Source of the DNA: Cohnella phaseoli
Lineage (GTDB): Bacteria > Bacillota > Bacilli > Paenibacillales > Paenibacillaceae
Direction: 5' to 3'
Assembly: GCF_003386235.1 (NCBI RefSeq)
Contig: NZ_QRDZ01000024.1
Coordinates: forward strand, 41,405-105,404
Length of the DNA: 64,000 nt
The position numbers were made by a program, and so were the translations under genes. The stretch's first letter is position 1; each line of letters opens with the position of its first letter. The notes under the pieces are model-generated. The model was given only the letters and a program-made list of their open reading frames with translations. It did not search any database and had not been told where the DNA came from. Positions 1 to 8,441 of this stretch are shown one piece after another.

Positions 1-658
1 TCCCCTCTCGAACCAGCAAGAACCCTATGCCTTTGGGGCCGCCGAACTTGTGAGCCGAGCCCGTATACAGATCAACGCCTGAGCCTTCCCAACGGAACGG
101 CAATTTGCCGATCGCCTGCACGCCGTCCACATGAAACCGGATGTGCGGATAGTCGCGCAGAAGACGGCCGATTTCTTCGACCGGTTGAATCGTCCCCGTT
201 TCGTTATTCACATGCATGACGCTAACGATCGCGGTCTCTTTCCGGATAGCCGCGACGATATCCCTGGGATCGACTTGACCGGAGGAGTCGACGGGAAGCA
301 CCGTCAATTCGACCGCGCCTTCGACTTCCAGTTGCTTGGCGCACTCGTATACCGAAGCGTGTTCAATCGAGGAGACGATGATATGCTTAGCCGATCTGGC
401 CGTTCTGCCCAGCAGCCCTTTAATCGCCAAATTGTTGCTTTCCGTTCCGCCCGAAGTAAACAGCACCTCCGACGGCTTTGCCCCCATTTTATCAGCCACG
501 CCCGCTCGCGCTCTATCCACTAGCTTCATCGCGTCCACGCCCGATTGATGCAGGGAGGACGGATTCGCGTAATGCAGCTTCATTAGCTCGCTCATCGTGT
601 CAATCACCATCTGCGGCATGGGAGAGGAAGCGCAGTGATCGAAGTAATAAGTATTCAT
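1..658 (-). CDS. Cysteine desulfurase (NifS/IscS family), 5' part, cut by the window edge
   Basis: PLP enzyme that takes sulfur from cysteine and passes it as a persulfide to acceptors in tRNA thiolation or Fe-S assembly. The 219 visible residues cover the N-terminal half of a class V aminotransferase fold. Visible: SGGTESNN (69-76), His100 of SSIEH that stacks on PLP, HVNNETG (149-155), the DGVQ pair Asp178/Gln181, and the PLP lysine K204 in SAHKFGGPKG. The ATG at 658 has GGAGAA six bases upstream. The active-site Cys loop lies beyond the left edge. In Bacilli such genes often sit next to thiI, which may be just outside; that neighbour is inferred. The exact subfamily (YrvO, NifZ or IscS) cannot be fixed from this half. 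Confidence 0.93.
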   Translation of the reverse strand, partial: MNTYYFDHCASSPMPQMVIDTMSELMKLHYANPSSLHQSGVDAMKLVDRARAGVADKMGAKPSEVLFTSGGTESNNLAIKGLLGRTARSAKHIIVSSIEHASVYECAKQLEVEGAVELTVLPVDSSGQVDPRDIVAAIRKETAIVSVMHVNNETGTIQPVEEIGRLLRDYPHIRFHVDGVQAIGKLPFRWEGSGVDLYTGSAHKFGGPKGIGFLLVREG

Positions 659-681
659 AAGTATTCTCCATTCGGAAAGTT

Positions 682-714
682 AAAAAGACGGGCAACGGCC
701 GCAGCCGTCCCGTC
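682..714 (-). terminator. Rho-independent terminator after the transglycosylase gene
   Basis: GACGGG (687-692) pairs with CCCGTC (709-714), with an inner CGGC/GCCG, followed on the minus strand by TTTTT. It separates the transglycosylase gene from the cysteine desulfurase gene downstream. Confidence 0.75.
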
Positions 715-735
715 TCGCTCCATCAAGCCGCCGTT

Positions 736-1419
736 CTAGACACTCCACTGGGCGGTTGCGTTCAACACCTTGCGGATATAGCCCTGCGTCTCCTCAGGCA
801 GCAAATGCAGATTCGCTTCGACATCCCGATCGTTCTCCAGACCCAGTCTGTCTACGCGCCCCGGCCCCGCGTTATACGCGGCCAGCGCCGTAGCGACATT
901 GCCGTCGTATTTCCGCAGCAGGTAGGACAGGAACCTCGTTCCACCGTCCACATTTTGTGCCGGATCGAACGAATCGGTTACGCCAAGCCCTCTTGCCGTA
1001 TCGTCCATTAATTGCATGAGCCCTTTGGCTCCGGCCGACGATACGGCGCTCGGATTAAAAGAAGATTCCGATTGGATCACTCCTTTAATCAAAGCCGGAC
1101 TCACGCCATATTTCTGTCCGGCGGCGACGATCAACTCGTCGAATGCAGAAGTCGAGCCTTCAACGTTCGCGAGCACACCGCCCCAATATACCGGGTAAGC
1201 CGATAAAGCGGATGAAGAATCAAGTCGATTGAGGATCGAAGAATCGGAAGGGTCGCTCTGCAACGAGCTTGCCGAATATTGATTGAGCAGCAGATCGAAT
1301 ACGCCCGGGCTTTGTTCCGTATCGCCCTTGGCGGATTTGCCGACAAACGGATTGATTTCCGTAGTCCATTGCGTCAGCAGCATTTGCTTGAGCAGGCGAG
1401 GATCCGTCGTTATGTTCAA
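736..1419 (-). CDS. Lytic transglycosylase (SLT domain), goose-lysozyme-like fold
   Basis: Predicted peptidoglycan-cleaving lytic transglycosylase of the Slt70/MltC catalytic family. A poorly conserved N-terminal ~90 residues is followed by the SLT domain (about 93-225): catalytic Glu118 in QSESSFNP, the GLMQLM motif (133-138) and AYNAGPGRV (181-189). There is no obvious signal peptide or membrane segment, so export or a forespore role is unclear. I chose the TTG at 1419 (227 aa) because GGGAG lies nine bases upstream and the residues after it look like homologous starts. The frame stays open to a TTG at 1524, but no ribosome site fits there and the extra stretch holds a promoter-like TACAAT. 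Its own terminator follows. Confidence 0.9.
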   Translation of the reverse strand: MNITTDPRLLKQMLLTQWTTEINPFVGKSAKGDTEQSPGVFDLLLNQYSASSLQSDPSDSSILNRLDSSSALSAYPVYWGGVLANVEGSTSAFDELIVAAGQKYGVSPALIKGVIQSESSFNPSAVSSAGAKGLMQLMDDTARGLGVTDSFDPAQNVDGGTRFLSYLLRKYDGNVATALAAYNAGPGRVDRLGLENDRDVEANLHLLPEETQGYIRKVLNATAQWSV

Positions 1420-1532
1420 GTCGGTTAGCTCCCGGTAGTCAATTTTTGTATTCAGATGTTGATATTGTACAACAATCCCGGGTGTACGACCAGTCCCTGT
1501 CCGACGGAGGCCCATGCTGCTCAAGACCTATT

Positions 1533-1739
1533 TTACGACTTCGGTTTGAACGTCAGACAGCAGGTGACAGATGAATCCTCCGCTTGATCGCGATGGCCCT
1601 CGAATTCGTCGGCAAACTCCTCGTTCCAGCGGCGATCGGAATGTGCGTCCACCTCGATCTTAATTTCGCTGGCTCCGCAGGCGTTGCCTTCTTTCCAGAA
1701 TGAACAATTGCTAACGCTGCAGGCTACGTCTTTCGGCAT
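1533..1739 (-). CDS. DUF1540 domain protein, small Cys-rich
   Basis: 68-residue protein with the DUF1540 signature: Cys7, Cys12 and Cys21 in CSVSNCSFWKEGNACGA, and a further CC pair near the C terminus that could complete a metal site. The family is common in spore-forming Firmicutes and has no assigned function; metal binding is inferred from cysteine spacing. The ATG at 1739 is preceded by GGGGGTGAT, a good match to the anti-SD. It ends about 110 bases upstream of the transglycosylase TTG start, so the two may be co-transcribed. Confidence 0.85.
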   Translation of the reverse strand: MPKDVACSVSNCSFWKEGNACGASEIKIEVDAHSDRRWNEEFADEFEGHRDQAEDSSVTCCLTFKPKS

Positions 1740-1819
1740 AAATAATCACCCCCAAGTCTATTGTTCGCCCGCGGAGGCGGGGTATACAGACAAGGGGGCG
1801 GGGGTTGCAGCCAAAATTG

Positions 1820-2320
1820 TTATTTCAATTGTCCTTGCATCCGGCGATTCGTCAAATAATCGCTTTCGTAATAAGACAGATCGTCGCGAAGCTCCTCGTA
1901 AACCCGGGAGATCGACAAAATGATGTCTCGCGCGGCGCGAACCGGCTTCGTCCGAAAGCGAATCGCATCCTGTCCCGTATAAGCGTAACGGCCGTCTTCG
2001 GAATAGCATTCGTTTTTCGGATAAAAAAACGAATTAACGCCGTTATGATAAACCTCGTACAAAGCCCGTTCGGCCAAATCGTTGTCGAGGTTGGGTCTTC
2101 TCAGCACGGCTCCAAGCTTCTCGTATGCGACTTCGGAGAAGACGAGCAGGTGACGCAAATCCGATAACATGCCGGAATAAAAAGCAACGCTGTCCGGATC
2201 GTCCTTCTGGGCAAGCTGGTCGAGCGCATGATGATTCAAAAACTGCTCGATCGGATCGATGGCTTCTTTGAGCTTTTCCCGACTGGACTCGGCAAGCGCT
2301 TTAAGATTGGTGGATGGCAT
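1820..2320 (-). CDS. ypuI: YpuI family protein (DUF3907)
   Basis: 166 residues, acidic, predicted mostly helical, with no signal peptide or membrane segment. The core with RHLLVFSEVAYEKLGAVLRR and the C-terminal RVYEELRDDLSYYESDY resembles B. subtilis YpuI, a protein of unknown function. No catalytic motif is visible. The ATG at 2320 follows AAAGGGGAT. It is divergent from the S8 protease across 168 bases that must hold both promoters; neither is clear enough to call. Assignment rests on recalled family resemblance, not on a search. Confidence 0.72.
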   Translation of the reverse strand: MPSTNLKALAESSREKLKEAIDPIEQFLNHHALDQLAQKDDPDSVAFYSGMLSDLRHLLVFSEVAYEKLGAVLRRPNLDNDLAERALYEVYHNGVNSFFYPKNECYSEDGRYAYTGQDAIRFRTKPVRAARDIILSISRVYEELRDDLSYYESDYLTNRRMQGQLK

Positions 2321-2488
2321 GGATAGATCCCCTTTCCATTTGAGCGAAAAACCTTCATTATCGTACCATAAATCCGCAGCGAAAGGTACTGGCAGAAGGC
2401 AAAATGAGCCGTATATTTTTGGCGCTATCCCTTCATCCTAACAAGCATAACCGGCTCCTTCGTTTGGAGCCTAAAGGAGAGGTGCGCC

Positions 2489-4375
2489 ATGCGCCGTTAT
2501 GCTTGGGCCGGCATCGCGTTCGGCATCGCCGCAGTTCTGCTCGCGATCCCGCTGTTGCCGTCCTTCACTCATCGCGGAAGCCGCGATTCCGCGCCGCCTC
2601 CGAGCGCGCTTCCTCCCGCTCGGGCGGAAGCATCCTATAAACTGCAGACGATGAAAAACGACATGCAAGCGACCGAACGGCTTGCGCGAGCGCAGGTCGC
2701 CAAAGATTTCCGCGTTTTTCTGACGCAGTCCCGCCTGGGGTCGCCTTCGAACAACCAGAGCGAGTTGAGCGCCTTTCTGCAAAAACATCCCGAAATCGTA
2801 TATGCCGAATGGAAACATCGCGGCGGCGCGGCGAAGGCGGGCAAGCTGAAGGCCGGCGAGATCAAAGAAGCTTCCTCCTATTTGGCCCAAGCACGGGCGG
2901 CCGTTCGCAAATCGAGAAGCTTCTCTTCGCCGGTTTTTCAGGCCAAGGAAAAAAGCTATTTCGCGATAGGCGAGCATTCGGAGAAAAACAGCATCGTAGC
3001 CGTCGTCTCGGCGGAAGTAATCCAAGCGGTCGAGCGGCATCAACGCCGCAACCTTCGGCTTATCCCGTATCCTCCGGAAGGACGCTATCGTATCGAATCG
3101 GTCGTCCCAGGTACGAATGCGGAGACAACTGTACGCAACGGAGAAGACAACGGGAACGCCAGCCATTTCTCCATAGACGAAGTCGTCGTCAAATTCCGTA
3201 AGCCGCTGACGGAGAAGCAGTTGCTGCAGCTGCGCAAGGAGCTCGATCTGACTGTCGTTAAGCAGACAAGGAGCATCTATGTATTCCGTTCCAAAAAGCA
3301 TGACACCGGCGAACTGAAAGCTTATTTCAAGCGCGAATGGAATCCTGTATTTGTCGAGCCGCATTATTTGTATTTGACCAACGAGGTTCATGCGAGGGAA
3401 ACGACTGTCAAGGCTGCGGAGGACAATGCCGGGGAAGAGGCGTTGATCCCCAACGATACGCTGTACTCGGAATACCAATGGAATTTGCCCGAAATCGCCA
3501 CGGAGGCGGGCTGGAAACTAGCCAAGGGCAATCCGGATATCGTCGTTGCGGTGCTGGATACCGGGGTCCAGGCCGACCATCCCGACTTGAAGGGGCGAAT
3601 AGTAAAAGGCGTCAATATCGTCGACCCTTCCGCCGATCCCAACGATGATGTCGGGCATGGCACACACGTAGCGGGCATTATCGCGGCTGAGGTCAACAAT
3701 AACGAAGGTGTAGCCGGGATGACCTGGTATACGAAAATCATGCCAGTCAAAGTGCTGGACGATACCGGCGCTGGCTCCACGTATTCCGTCGCGGAAGGAA
3801 TCATATGGGCAACGGACAACGGAGCGCATGTCATCAATATGAGCTTGGGCAACTACGCCCAGGCAGAATTTCTGCATGACGCGATTAAGTATGCCCACGA
3901 CAAAGGCGTCGTGCTGGTGGCCGCTAGCGGCAACGATAATACGGATCGGCCCGGCTTCCCTGCGGCCTATCCCGAAGTACTCGCCGTAGCCGCAACCGAT
4001 CCCGACGAAAGCCGGGCCGAATATTCCAATTATGGCGACTACATCGATGTTGCGGCTCCCGGCTCCTCCATTCCGAGCACCTATCCCGGAAGCCGCTACG
4101 CAGCTCTGTCCGGCACATCGATGGCGTCCCCTCATGTGGCCGCGCTCGTCTCGCTCGTCCGTTCGGCCAATCCCGACATGAGCAATGAAGAAGTGATGGA
4201 GTTGATTCGCAAAACGGCCAAGGATTTGGGGCCGGCAGGCAGGGACATCGAATTTGGTTTCGGTCAGATCGACGTTGTGGCCGCCCTGCAATCCGCGCAG
4301 GGCTTCGAGGGCTCGCTGCAGCTCTTCCCTTCGCGAGTTCGCGAAAAACTGGAGCGATTAAACGGATTGAAGTGA
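2489..4375 (+). CDS. Membrane-anchored subtilisin-like serine protease (S8 family)
   Basis: 628-residue subtilase. An N-terminal hydrophobic segment (about 5-25) after MRR acts as signal or type II anchor. Residues ~40-225 are an unknown, Lys-rich extracytoplasmic region. Residues ~226-295 (DEVVVKFRKPLTEKQL...) resemble a fervidolysin-type inhibitor pro-domain. The catalytic domain (~330-600) has Asp357 in VLDTGV, His390 in GHGTHVAG, oxyanion Asn482 in AASGND and Ser544 in GTSMASPH, so it should be active. The start has AAAGGAGAGGTG upstream. It is the only long plus-strand gene in the first 44 kb and converges on rnpB, with a shared hairpin terminator between them. Its substrate cannot be told; pro-domain self-processing is the family norm. 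Confidence 0.95.
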   Translation: MRRYAWAGIAFGIAAVLLAIPLLPSFTHRGSRDSAPPPSALPPARAEASYKLQTMKNDMQATERLARAQVAKDFRVFLTQSRLGSPSNNQSELSAFLQKHPEIVYAEWKHRGGAAKAGKLKAGEIKEASSYLAQARAAVRKSRSFSSPVFQAKEKSYFAIGEHSEKNSIVAVVSAEVIQAVERHQRRNLRLIPYPPEGRYRIESVVPGTNAETTVRNGEDNGNASHFSIDEVVVKFRKPLTEKQLLQLRKELDLTVVKQTRSIYVFRSKKHDTGELKAYFKREWNPVFVEPHYLYLTNEVHARETTVKAAEDNAGEEALIPNDTLYSEYQWNLPEIATEAGWKLAKGNPDIVVAVLDTGVQADHPDLKGRIVKGVNIVDPSADPNDDVGHGTHVAGIIAAEVNNNEGVAGMTWYTKIMPVKVLDDTGAGSTYSVAEGIIWATDNGAHVINMSLGNYAQAEFLHDAIKYAHDKGVVLVAASGNDNTDRPGFPAAYPEVLAVAATDPDESRAEYSNYGDYIDVAAPGSSIPSTYPGSRYAALSGTSMASPHVAALVSLVRSANPDMSNEEVMELIRKTAKDLGPAGRDIEFGFGQIDVVAALQSAQGFEGSLQLFPSRVREKLERLNGLK

Positions 4376-4530
4376 AGCAAGACGGACTTGCCATAATTCT
4401 GTACCGCTCGAGTCAAATTTTTGGCACGGGAGTGGGCGCAACCGATAAGCGCGCGTGACGGTACTATTGGTGAAACTTCGCGGTCAGTCGGGGCTGCCGA
4501 TGCGGAATTTTGAAACATAATGTGTGAAAC

Positions 4531-4577
4531 AAAAAAAGGCGGTGCAGGACTTCAAATAGCCCTGTATCGCCTTTTAT
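4531..4577 (-). terminator. Terminator of rnpB, probably bidirectional
   Basis: Near-perfect stem AAAGGCG..CAGG / CCTG..CGCCTTT with T runs on both sides (TTTTTTT on minus, TTTTATTT on plus). It lies between the convergent protease gene and rnpB and can serve both. Confidence 0.85.
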
Positions 4578-4591
4578 TTGGCTTATTTGCA

Positions 4592-5016
4592 GCCGGAAAG
4601 CTTGCCGTAAGCCGGGTTCTGTACTTCTCGTGGTCAGAACGGATCGCGCAAAGGCGATCCTCCCACGGATTGAAGCGACAATCATCTTTCTAGGCCGCAC
4701 ATTGCTGTACGGCTCAAGCGACCAACCCGAACGCACCCCGGGCAAGGGCTGGGGCGCTAAGCCCCCGCGTTCTCCTCGGTCTTGCTCCAGATGGGGTTTA
4801 CCAGGGACAAAGTCGCCAGTGTCCCTCGTGGTCTCTTACACCACGGTTCCATCCTTGCCTGATCTGCCTAAGCAGCCATCGGCGGTCCATTTCTGTGGCA
4901 CTATCCTTCAGCTCGCGCTGACTGGACGTTATCCAGCATCCTGCCCTGTGGAGCCCGGACTTTCCTCTCGCGGCGCGAAGCCGCCAGCGATTGTCTGTCA
5001 ACCTTTCCGGCATGTA
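4592..5016 (-). ncRNA. rnpB: RNase P RNA (rnpB), class A architecture
   Basis: Catalytic RNA of RNase P, which cuts the 5' leader from tRNA precursors. Read on the minus strand, P1 forms between GCCGGAAAG (5011-5003) and CTTTCCGGC (4600-4592). Universal core blocks follow in order: GAGAGGAAAGTCCGGGCTCC, ACAGAAATGGACCGCCGATG, GGTAAACCCC with GGAGCAAGACC, GCTTGAGCC, GGCCTAGA with GATGATTGTC, and ACAGAACCCGGCTTACGG. The P13/P14-like stem GGGACA..TGTCCC before GGTAAACCCC and the order of blocks match E. coli-type class A, not the class B of Bacillus subtilis. About 425 nt. It has its own promoter and terminator. The 5' end is estimated from the -10. Confidence 0.95.
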
Positions 5017-5022
5017 ACCTAG

Positions 5023-5051
5023 AGTATAACGCGAATCGGCCGCTGTCGCAA
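5023..5051 (-). promoter_or_regulatory. Sigma-A promoter of rnpB
   Basis: TTGCGA (5051-5046), 17-base spacer, TATACT (5028-5023). The predicted transcription start near 5016 lies just upstream of the P1 strand. Confidence 0.75.
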
Positions 5052-5329
5052 GGGAAATGATTGGCTTGCGTTGGTCCACCAAAAAATTATTTGGAGGGAC
5101 ATCGCCCAACAATCTGCCGAGATTAAGAGAATGAATGGCACCAGCGGATCATGATAACGTCCTGAATTATGCCAGCTGTCACCTTAGCTAAGCTCTTCCG
5201 AATGACGCCATGCCATATAAACCCTTCAACAACGAATATTCCCTAACGACCTTGTAATAATTTTCCCAAAGTTGTGAGCGTCGAGGCCCGCCATATTTCA
5301 TCGAAATGCGCCAGTTGGACGAAAAGCGA
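5052..5329. other. Intergenic stretch with no recognised gene
   Basis: Between the rnpB promoter and the hairpin units. No reading frame with a ribosome site, no tRNA and no clear promoter was seen on either strand. AT content is higher than in the surrounding genes. Confidence 0.6.
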
Positions 5330-5503
5330 TAAAGTGGAAAAGCCGCCTTAAATTCAGGAAAATGGTCATTTTGAAAAAAATAGAGCGGATTCCCCGTCTT
5401 AAAATTCGGGAAAAGCTAAATTTTCGAATTTAAAGCGGGAGATCCGCTTTATTTGCCCCGATTTGGCCCCGCAGCTGGAAATAAAGCGGAAAAACCGCTT
5501 TAT
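5330..5503. repeat. Four hairpin units repeated every 50-51 bp
   Basis: Units begin near 5330, 5381, 5431 and 5481. Each opens with a palindrome of type TAAAGCGG-N5-CCGCTTTA: perfect at 5431-5451 and 5481-5503, with mismatches at 5330-5350 (TAAAGTGG/CCGCCTTA) and 5381-5401 (TAGAGCGG/CCGTCTTA). Units 1 and 2 also share the spacer pattern AAATTC-GGAAAA-ATTTT-GAA. The array lies downstream of the nif3 stop and upstream of rnpB. A degenerate relative (GCGGAAGGAATCCGC) sits at about 52919-52933. Confidence 0.75.
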
Positions 5504-5628
5504 AGAAAAAACGTGGAATCAAGTGGACTGCCCCCGCTTCGAACATGCAGAGAACGGCAAACTGTACGTTTTCGAGCGTTGCACGAACACAGCTAGCCGT
5601 TCTCCATTCAGCCATGCGAGAGAACGAT

Positions 5629-6744
5629 CTATTTGAGCCGGAAAGGCTCCGTATCCACTTGAGACGCGAACACTTCGGTAGTATAGCCCGCCTCTTTCAG
5701 TCGCTCGGACAGCCATGCCGCCACATTAGGCTTCATGATCTTCTCCGCATGATGGCCGGGATCGACGATAGCAATCCCCGCCGCCAGCGCGTCCTGCGCG
5801 GAATGGAAATCGATATCCCCGGTTACGAGCGCATCGGCGCCGGCAAAAATCGCATGGCGAATATACCTCGCTCCCGAGCCGCCGAGCACGGCCACCTTGC
5901 GAATCGGCTTCGCCCCGTCGCCGACGACGCGAACGAACGGTACGTCCAGCGCCCGCTTCACGCGCTCGGCGAACTGATCCAGCGGCTCCGCCTCCGACAG
6001 CTTGCCGACTCTGCCGAGGCCAAACGAGCGGCCCTTCAGATCGCTGCTGTACAGGTCGTAGGCAACCTCCTCGTAAGGATGAGCCTTCAACATCGACGCT
6101 ACGACTTTTTTGCGCACGCTCATCGGCACGATCGTTTCAAGCCGGATTTCCTTCGCTTCCGTCAGCTGTCCGTGCTTGCCGACAAAAGGATCGGTTCCTT
6201 CGCGGGCAAGGAACGTGCCGGTCCCTTCAATGTTGAAGCTGCAATGACTGTAGTTGCCGATCCATCCGCCGCCCGCCGCGAAAATCGCATTGCGCACTTG
6301 CTCATGATGGGTTTCCGGCACAAACACGACCAGCTTGTAAAGCTGATCGGTATGCACCTCCTCCAGCACGTCGCGCCCGTTAAGCTCCAAAGCTTCGGCC
6401 ATCCAGTCGTTAATGCCGCCTTCCGTCGTATCGAGATTCGTATGCGAAATGTAGACCGCAATATCGCTGCGCAGCAGGCTGGCTGCAAGCGCACCCGCTG
6501 GCGTATCCGTGCGGAGATGCGCAAGCGGACGGTAGATGACGGCATGGTGCGCGATAATGAGTTCGGCGCCGAGCTCCGCTGCCTCCCGTACCACCTCAGG
6601 CGTTATGTCCAGCGTCACAAGCACGCGCTTGACTTCCTTCGCGACCGTGCCGACCTGTAAACCAATTTTGTCGTCGGGAACGGCATAATGCTTGGGAGCC
6701 AGCCGCTCCATCAGTTGGACGATCGTTTCTCCGCGCGCAAACAT
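5629..6744 (-). CDS. yqfO: Nif3-like dinuclear metal protein (YqfO family)
   Basis: 371-residue member of the Nif3/DUF34 family, a toroidal hexamer with a two-metal site. The two Nif3 halves are split by a PII/CutA-like insert (about 130-235), as in the long Bacillus YqfO. Metal ligands visible: His66-His67 in IIAHHAVI, the HTNLD Asp near 105, and HH of DPGHHAEK near the C terminus. Databases often name such proteins GTP cyclohydrolase 1 type 2, which is doubtful; the true role is unsettled. I chose the ATG at 6744, which has AAGGAGGTG seven bases upstream inside the end of trmK, over an upstream frame extension to 6783. It overlaps trmK by 34 bases, so coupled translation is likely. Confidence 0.93.
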   Translation of the reverse strand: MFARGETIVQLMERLAPKHYAVPDDKIGLQVGTVAKEVKRVLVTLDITPEVVREAAELGAELIIAHHAVIYRPLAHLRTDTPAGALAASLLRSDIAVYISHTNLDTTEGGINDWMAEALELNGRDVLEEVHTDQLYKLVVFVPETHHEQVRNAIFAAGGGWIGNYSHCSFNIEGTGTFLAREGTDPFVGKHGQLTEAKEIRLETIVPMSVRKKVVASMLKAHPYEEVAYDLYSSDLKGRSFGLGRVGKLSEAEPLDQFAERVKRALDVPFVRVVGDGAKPIRKVAVLGGSGARYIRHAIFAGADALVTGDIDFHSAQDALAAGIAIVDPGHHAEKIMKPNVAAWLSERLKEAGYTTEVFASQVDTEPFRLK

Positions 6745-7520
6745 GCAAGCACCTCCTTGATCTCCCTGACATCCTCTTCCCATTCCCGCGCCTTCTCGGC
6801 AGCTTCGGGAGCAACCGCATGGTTAAGCTGTAAAATGACTCTCTCCCGCTTGGAGATTTCCTGTTCCCACTTGCGGAAAAAGTCTTCGCCTGGGCTGCGC
6901 AGCAGAAGAGGCCCCATCTCGTACAGCAACGTCATCGAAATTCGCTCAAGCGACGGCGCTAGCAAACGTTCGTCATACAACCGAGCCTCGATTGATTGAG
7001 CTTCTTCTTGCGAGGAAACGCGCTTTGCCCGCATCAGCGTATAGATGACTCCGTCTTCTTCCAGCAGCGCTTCATCGTCCAGCGCAAACCGGTTTGCGGT
7101 CAACCAGCGTCTGACCGCGTCCTCGGCAACGTGAGGAGAGAGCACCAGCGTCTCCACGCCCTGCAAGCTCTCTCCTGCCTGCTCCAAAATGCGGGCCATC
7201 AAACTGCCGCCCATGCCGGCAATCGCTACCGTATCCACTTCTCCGGGACGAAGCACGGCCATTCCGTCGCCCAAGCGAACGGAAACGACTTCCTCCAGCC
7301 CCGCTTCCGCCACCTGCCGCTTAGCCGCATTCACGGGCCCTGCGTTGATATCGCCGGCTACGGCAAACCCGATACGGCCTTCCAATGCCAAATAAACCGG
7401 GAGCAGCGCGTGATCCGTCCCGATATCGGCGAAGCGAGCACCCTGTGGCACCCGCTGCGCTAATGCAGTCAGGCGGCGGGACAGCTTTAGCTCCGCCCCT
7501 GTATCTTTAATCTCCGTCAT
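6711..7520 (-). CDS. trmK: tRNA (adenine(22)-N(1))-methyltransferase TrmK
   Basis: 269-residue Rossmann methyltransferase matching B. subtilis TrmK (YqfN), which makes m1A22 in tRNA from SAM. Visible: SAM motif ADIGTDHALLPVYLA (~31-45), the acidic-loop block GDINAGPVNAAK, and VAIAGMGGSLMARIL, the family signature. The C-terminal third is charged and helical, predicted coiled-coil and probably tRNA-binding. The ATG at 7520 starts just after the stop of the upstream membrane protein gene and the downstream gene starts inside it, so the three form a tight operon. The ribosome site is weak (GGGTTGCA), which suggests coupling. Confidence 0.95.
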   Translation of the reverse strand: MTEIKDTGAELKLSRRLTALAQRVPQGARFADIGTDHALLPVYLALEGRIGFAVAGDINAGPVNAAKRQVAEAGLEEVVSVRLGDGMAVLRPGEVDTVAIAGMGGSLMARILEQAGESLQGVETLVLSPHVAEDAVRRWLTANRFALDDEALLEEDGVIYTLMRAKRVSSQEEAQSIEARLYDERLLAPSLERISMTLLYEMGPLLLRSPGEDFFRKWEQEISKRERVILQLNHAVAPEAAEKAREWEEDVREIKEVLACLRAEKRSSN

Positions 7521-7523
7521 TCT

Positions 7524-8357
7524 CTATGCAACCCATTCCATCCATTGTTTGCGCAGGCGGAACATCCCAATACCCGCGATTAAAATTTTAATCAAAATTT
7601 CGATTTGAATCCATTCCGGGCGAACTCCGTACAGAGCCGAGTAGATTTCCGGCATAAACCACAGTACGAGAGACGCGGCAAACATCGCCGTGCCGGCCGA
7701 GGCCAGTCGAACATGCAAAAACCAGCTTAACCAACAGAACAGCAGCGCTGCGGGGATCCAGAAAATTTGCACTTCGAATACCGATGAAGCAGGCGCATGC
7801 TCGGCCAAGAGCAAAGCGTATAAAGCGATAGCGGACATCCATCCCAGCCACTGCGGCAAAGCCAATCTCAGCCGTATGCCGCCCCCGATCCAGATAACGG
7901 CCAGCAGACCGAGCAACCATTGCAGACCGGAGCTTGCCCAGCCCCACTGCAGGCCAACGATCGCCAGCCCGCTTCCGAGCAGGAATGCCATTGCCGCTCC
8001 GAGACATGCGTAGCCTCGCGCCGGTCTGCTTTCACGCTGCCTTAATCCCGCGTAGACAAATCCTGCCGTCGCGAGAAGCGCAATCGCTATTTGCAATAGC
8101 AAAGGAAACACGCTAAAATGAAGTACGACGAAGCAAATCAAGGCAAAAATTCCAAAAGAAAGAAACCACATTTTACCCGATGCCTGCCCGATCTTCTTCA
8201 TAACAGCGCCGGTTATGCCGCGCGGACGATCGTCCAAATCTTCCAAATACAAATTTAGCAGAAAATCGCAGTACTGCTCCGGCAGCAGCTTGCCTCGGCG
8301 CCATGATTCGATTTCCTTCACGATGAGGTTGCGTTTCTCTTCCTCATTAGCAGCCAT
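7524..8357 (-). CDS. Multi-pass membrane protein, unknown function
   Basis: 277 residues. A charged cytosolic N terminus (EEEKRNLIVKEIESWRRGKLLPEQYCDFLLNLY, residues 5-37, described here in part) has the shape of the short helical N-terminal domain found in several DUF2157-like membrane proteins. After about residue 62 come some eight hydrophobic segments and a short basic tail. No transport or catalytic motif is visible. AGGAGG precedes the ATG at 8357. The gene lies just after the rpoD terminator and directly before trmK. I do not recognise a named family; resemblance to DUF2157 is a guess. Confidence 0.8.
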   Translation of the reverse strand: MAANEEEKRNLIVKEIESWRRGKLLPEQYCDFLLNLYLEDLDDRPRGITGAVMKKIGQASGKMWFLSFGIFALICFVVLHFSVFPLLLQIAIALLATAGFVYAGLRQRESRPARGYACLGAAMAFLLGSGLAIVGLQWGWASSGLQWLLGLLAVIWIGGGIRLRLALPQWLGWMSAIALYALLLAEHAPASSVFEVQIFWIPAALLFCWLSWFLHVRLASAGTAMFAASLVLWFMPEIYSALYGVRPEWIQIEILIKILIAGIGMFRLRKQWMEWVA

Positions 8358-8385
8358 GACGGCAAGCCTCCTCGTACCGTTTGAA

Positions 8386-8418
8386 CAAAAAGACCTTCAA
8401 CCATAACGGCCAAGGTCT
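8386..8418 (-). terminator. Terminator after rpoD
   Basis: Stem AGACCTT/AAGGTCT (8418-8412 with 8397-8391) with inner GGCC-like pairing, then TTTTG on the minus strand. It separates the dnaG-rpoD unit from the membrane protein and trmK genes. Confidence 0.75.
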
Positions 8419-8441
8419 CTGCAAAAAATTTTATTGTGTCT

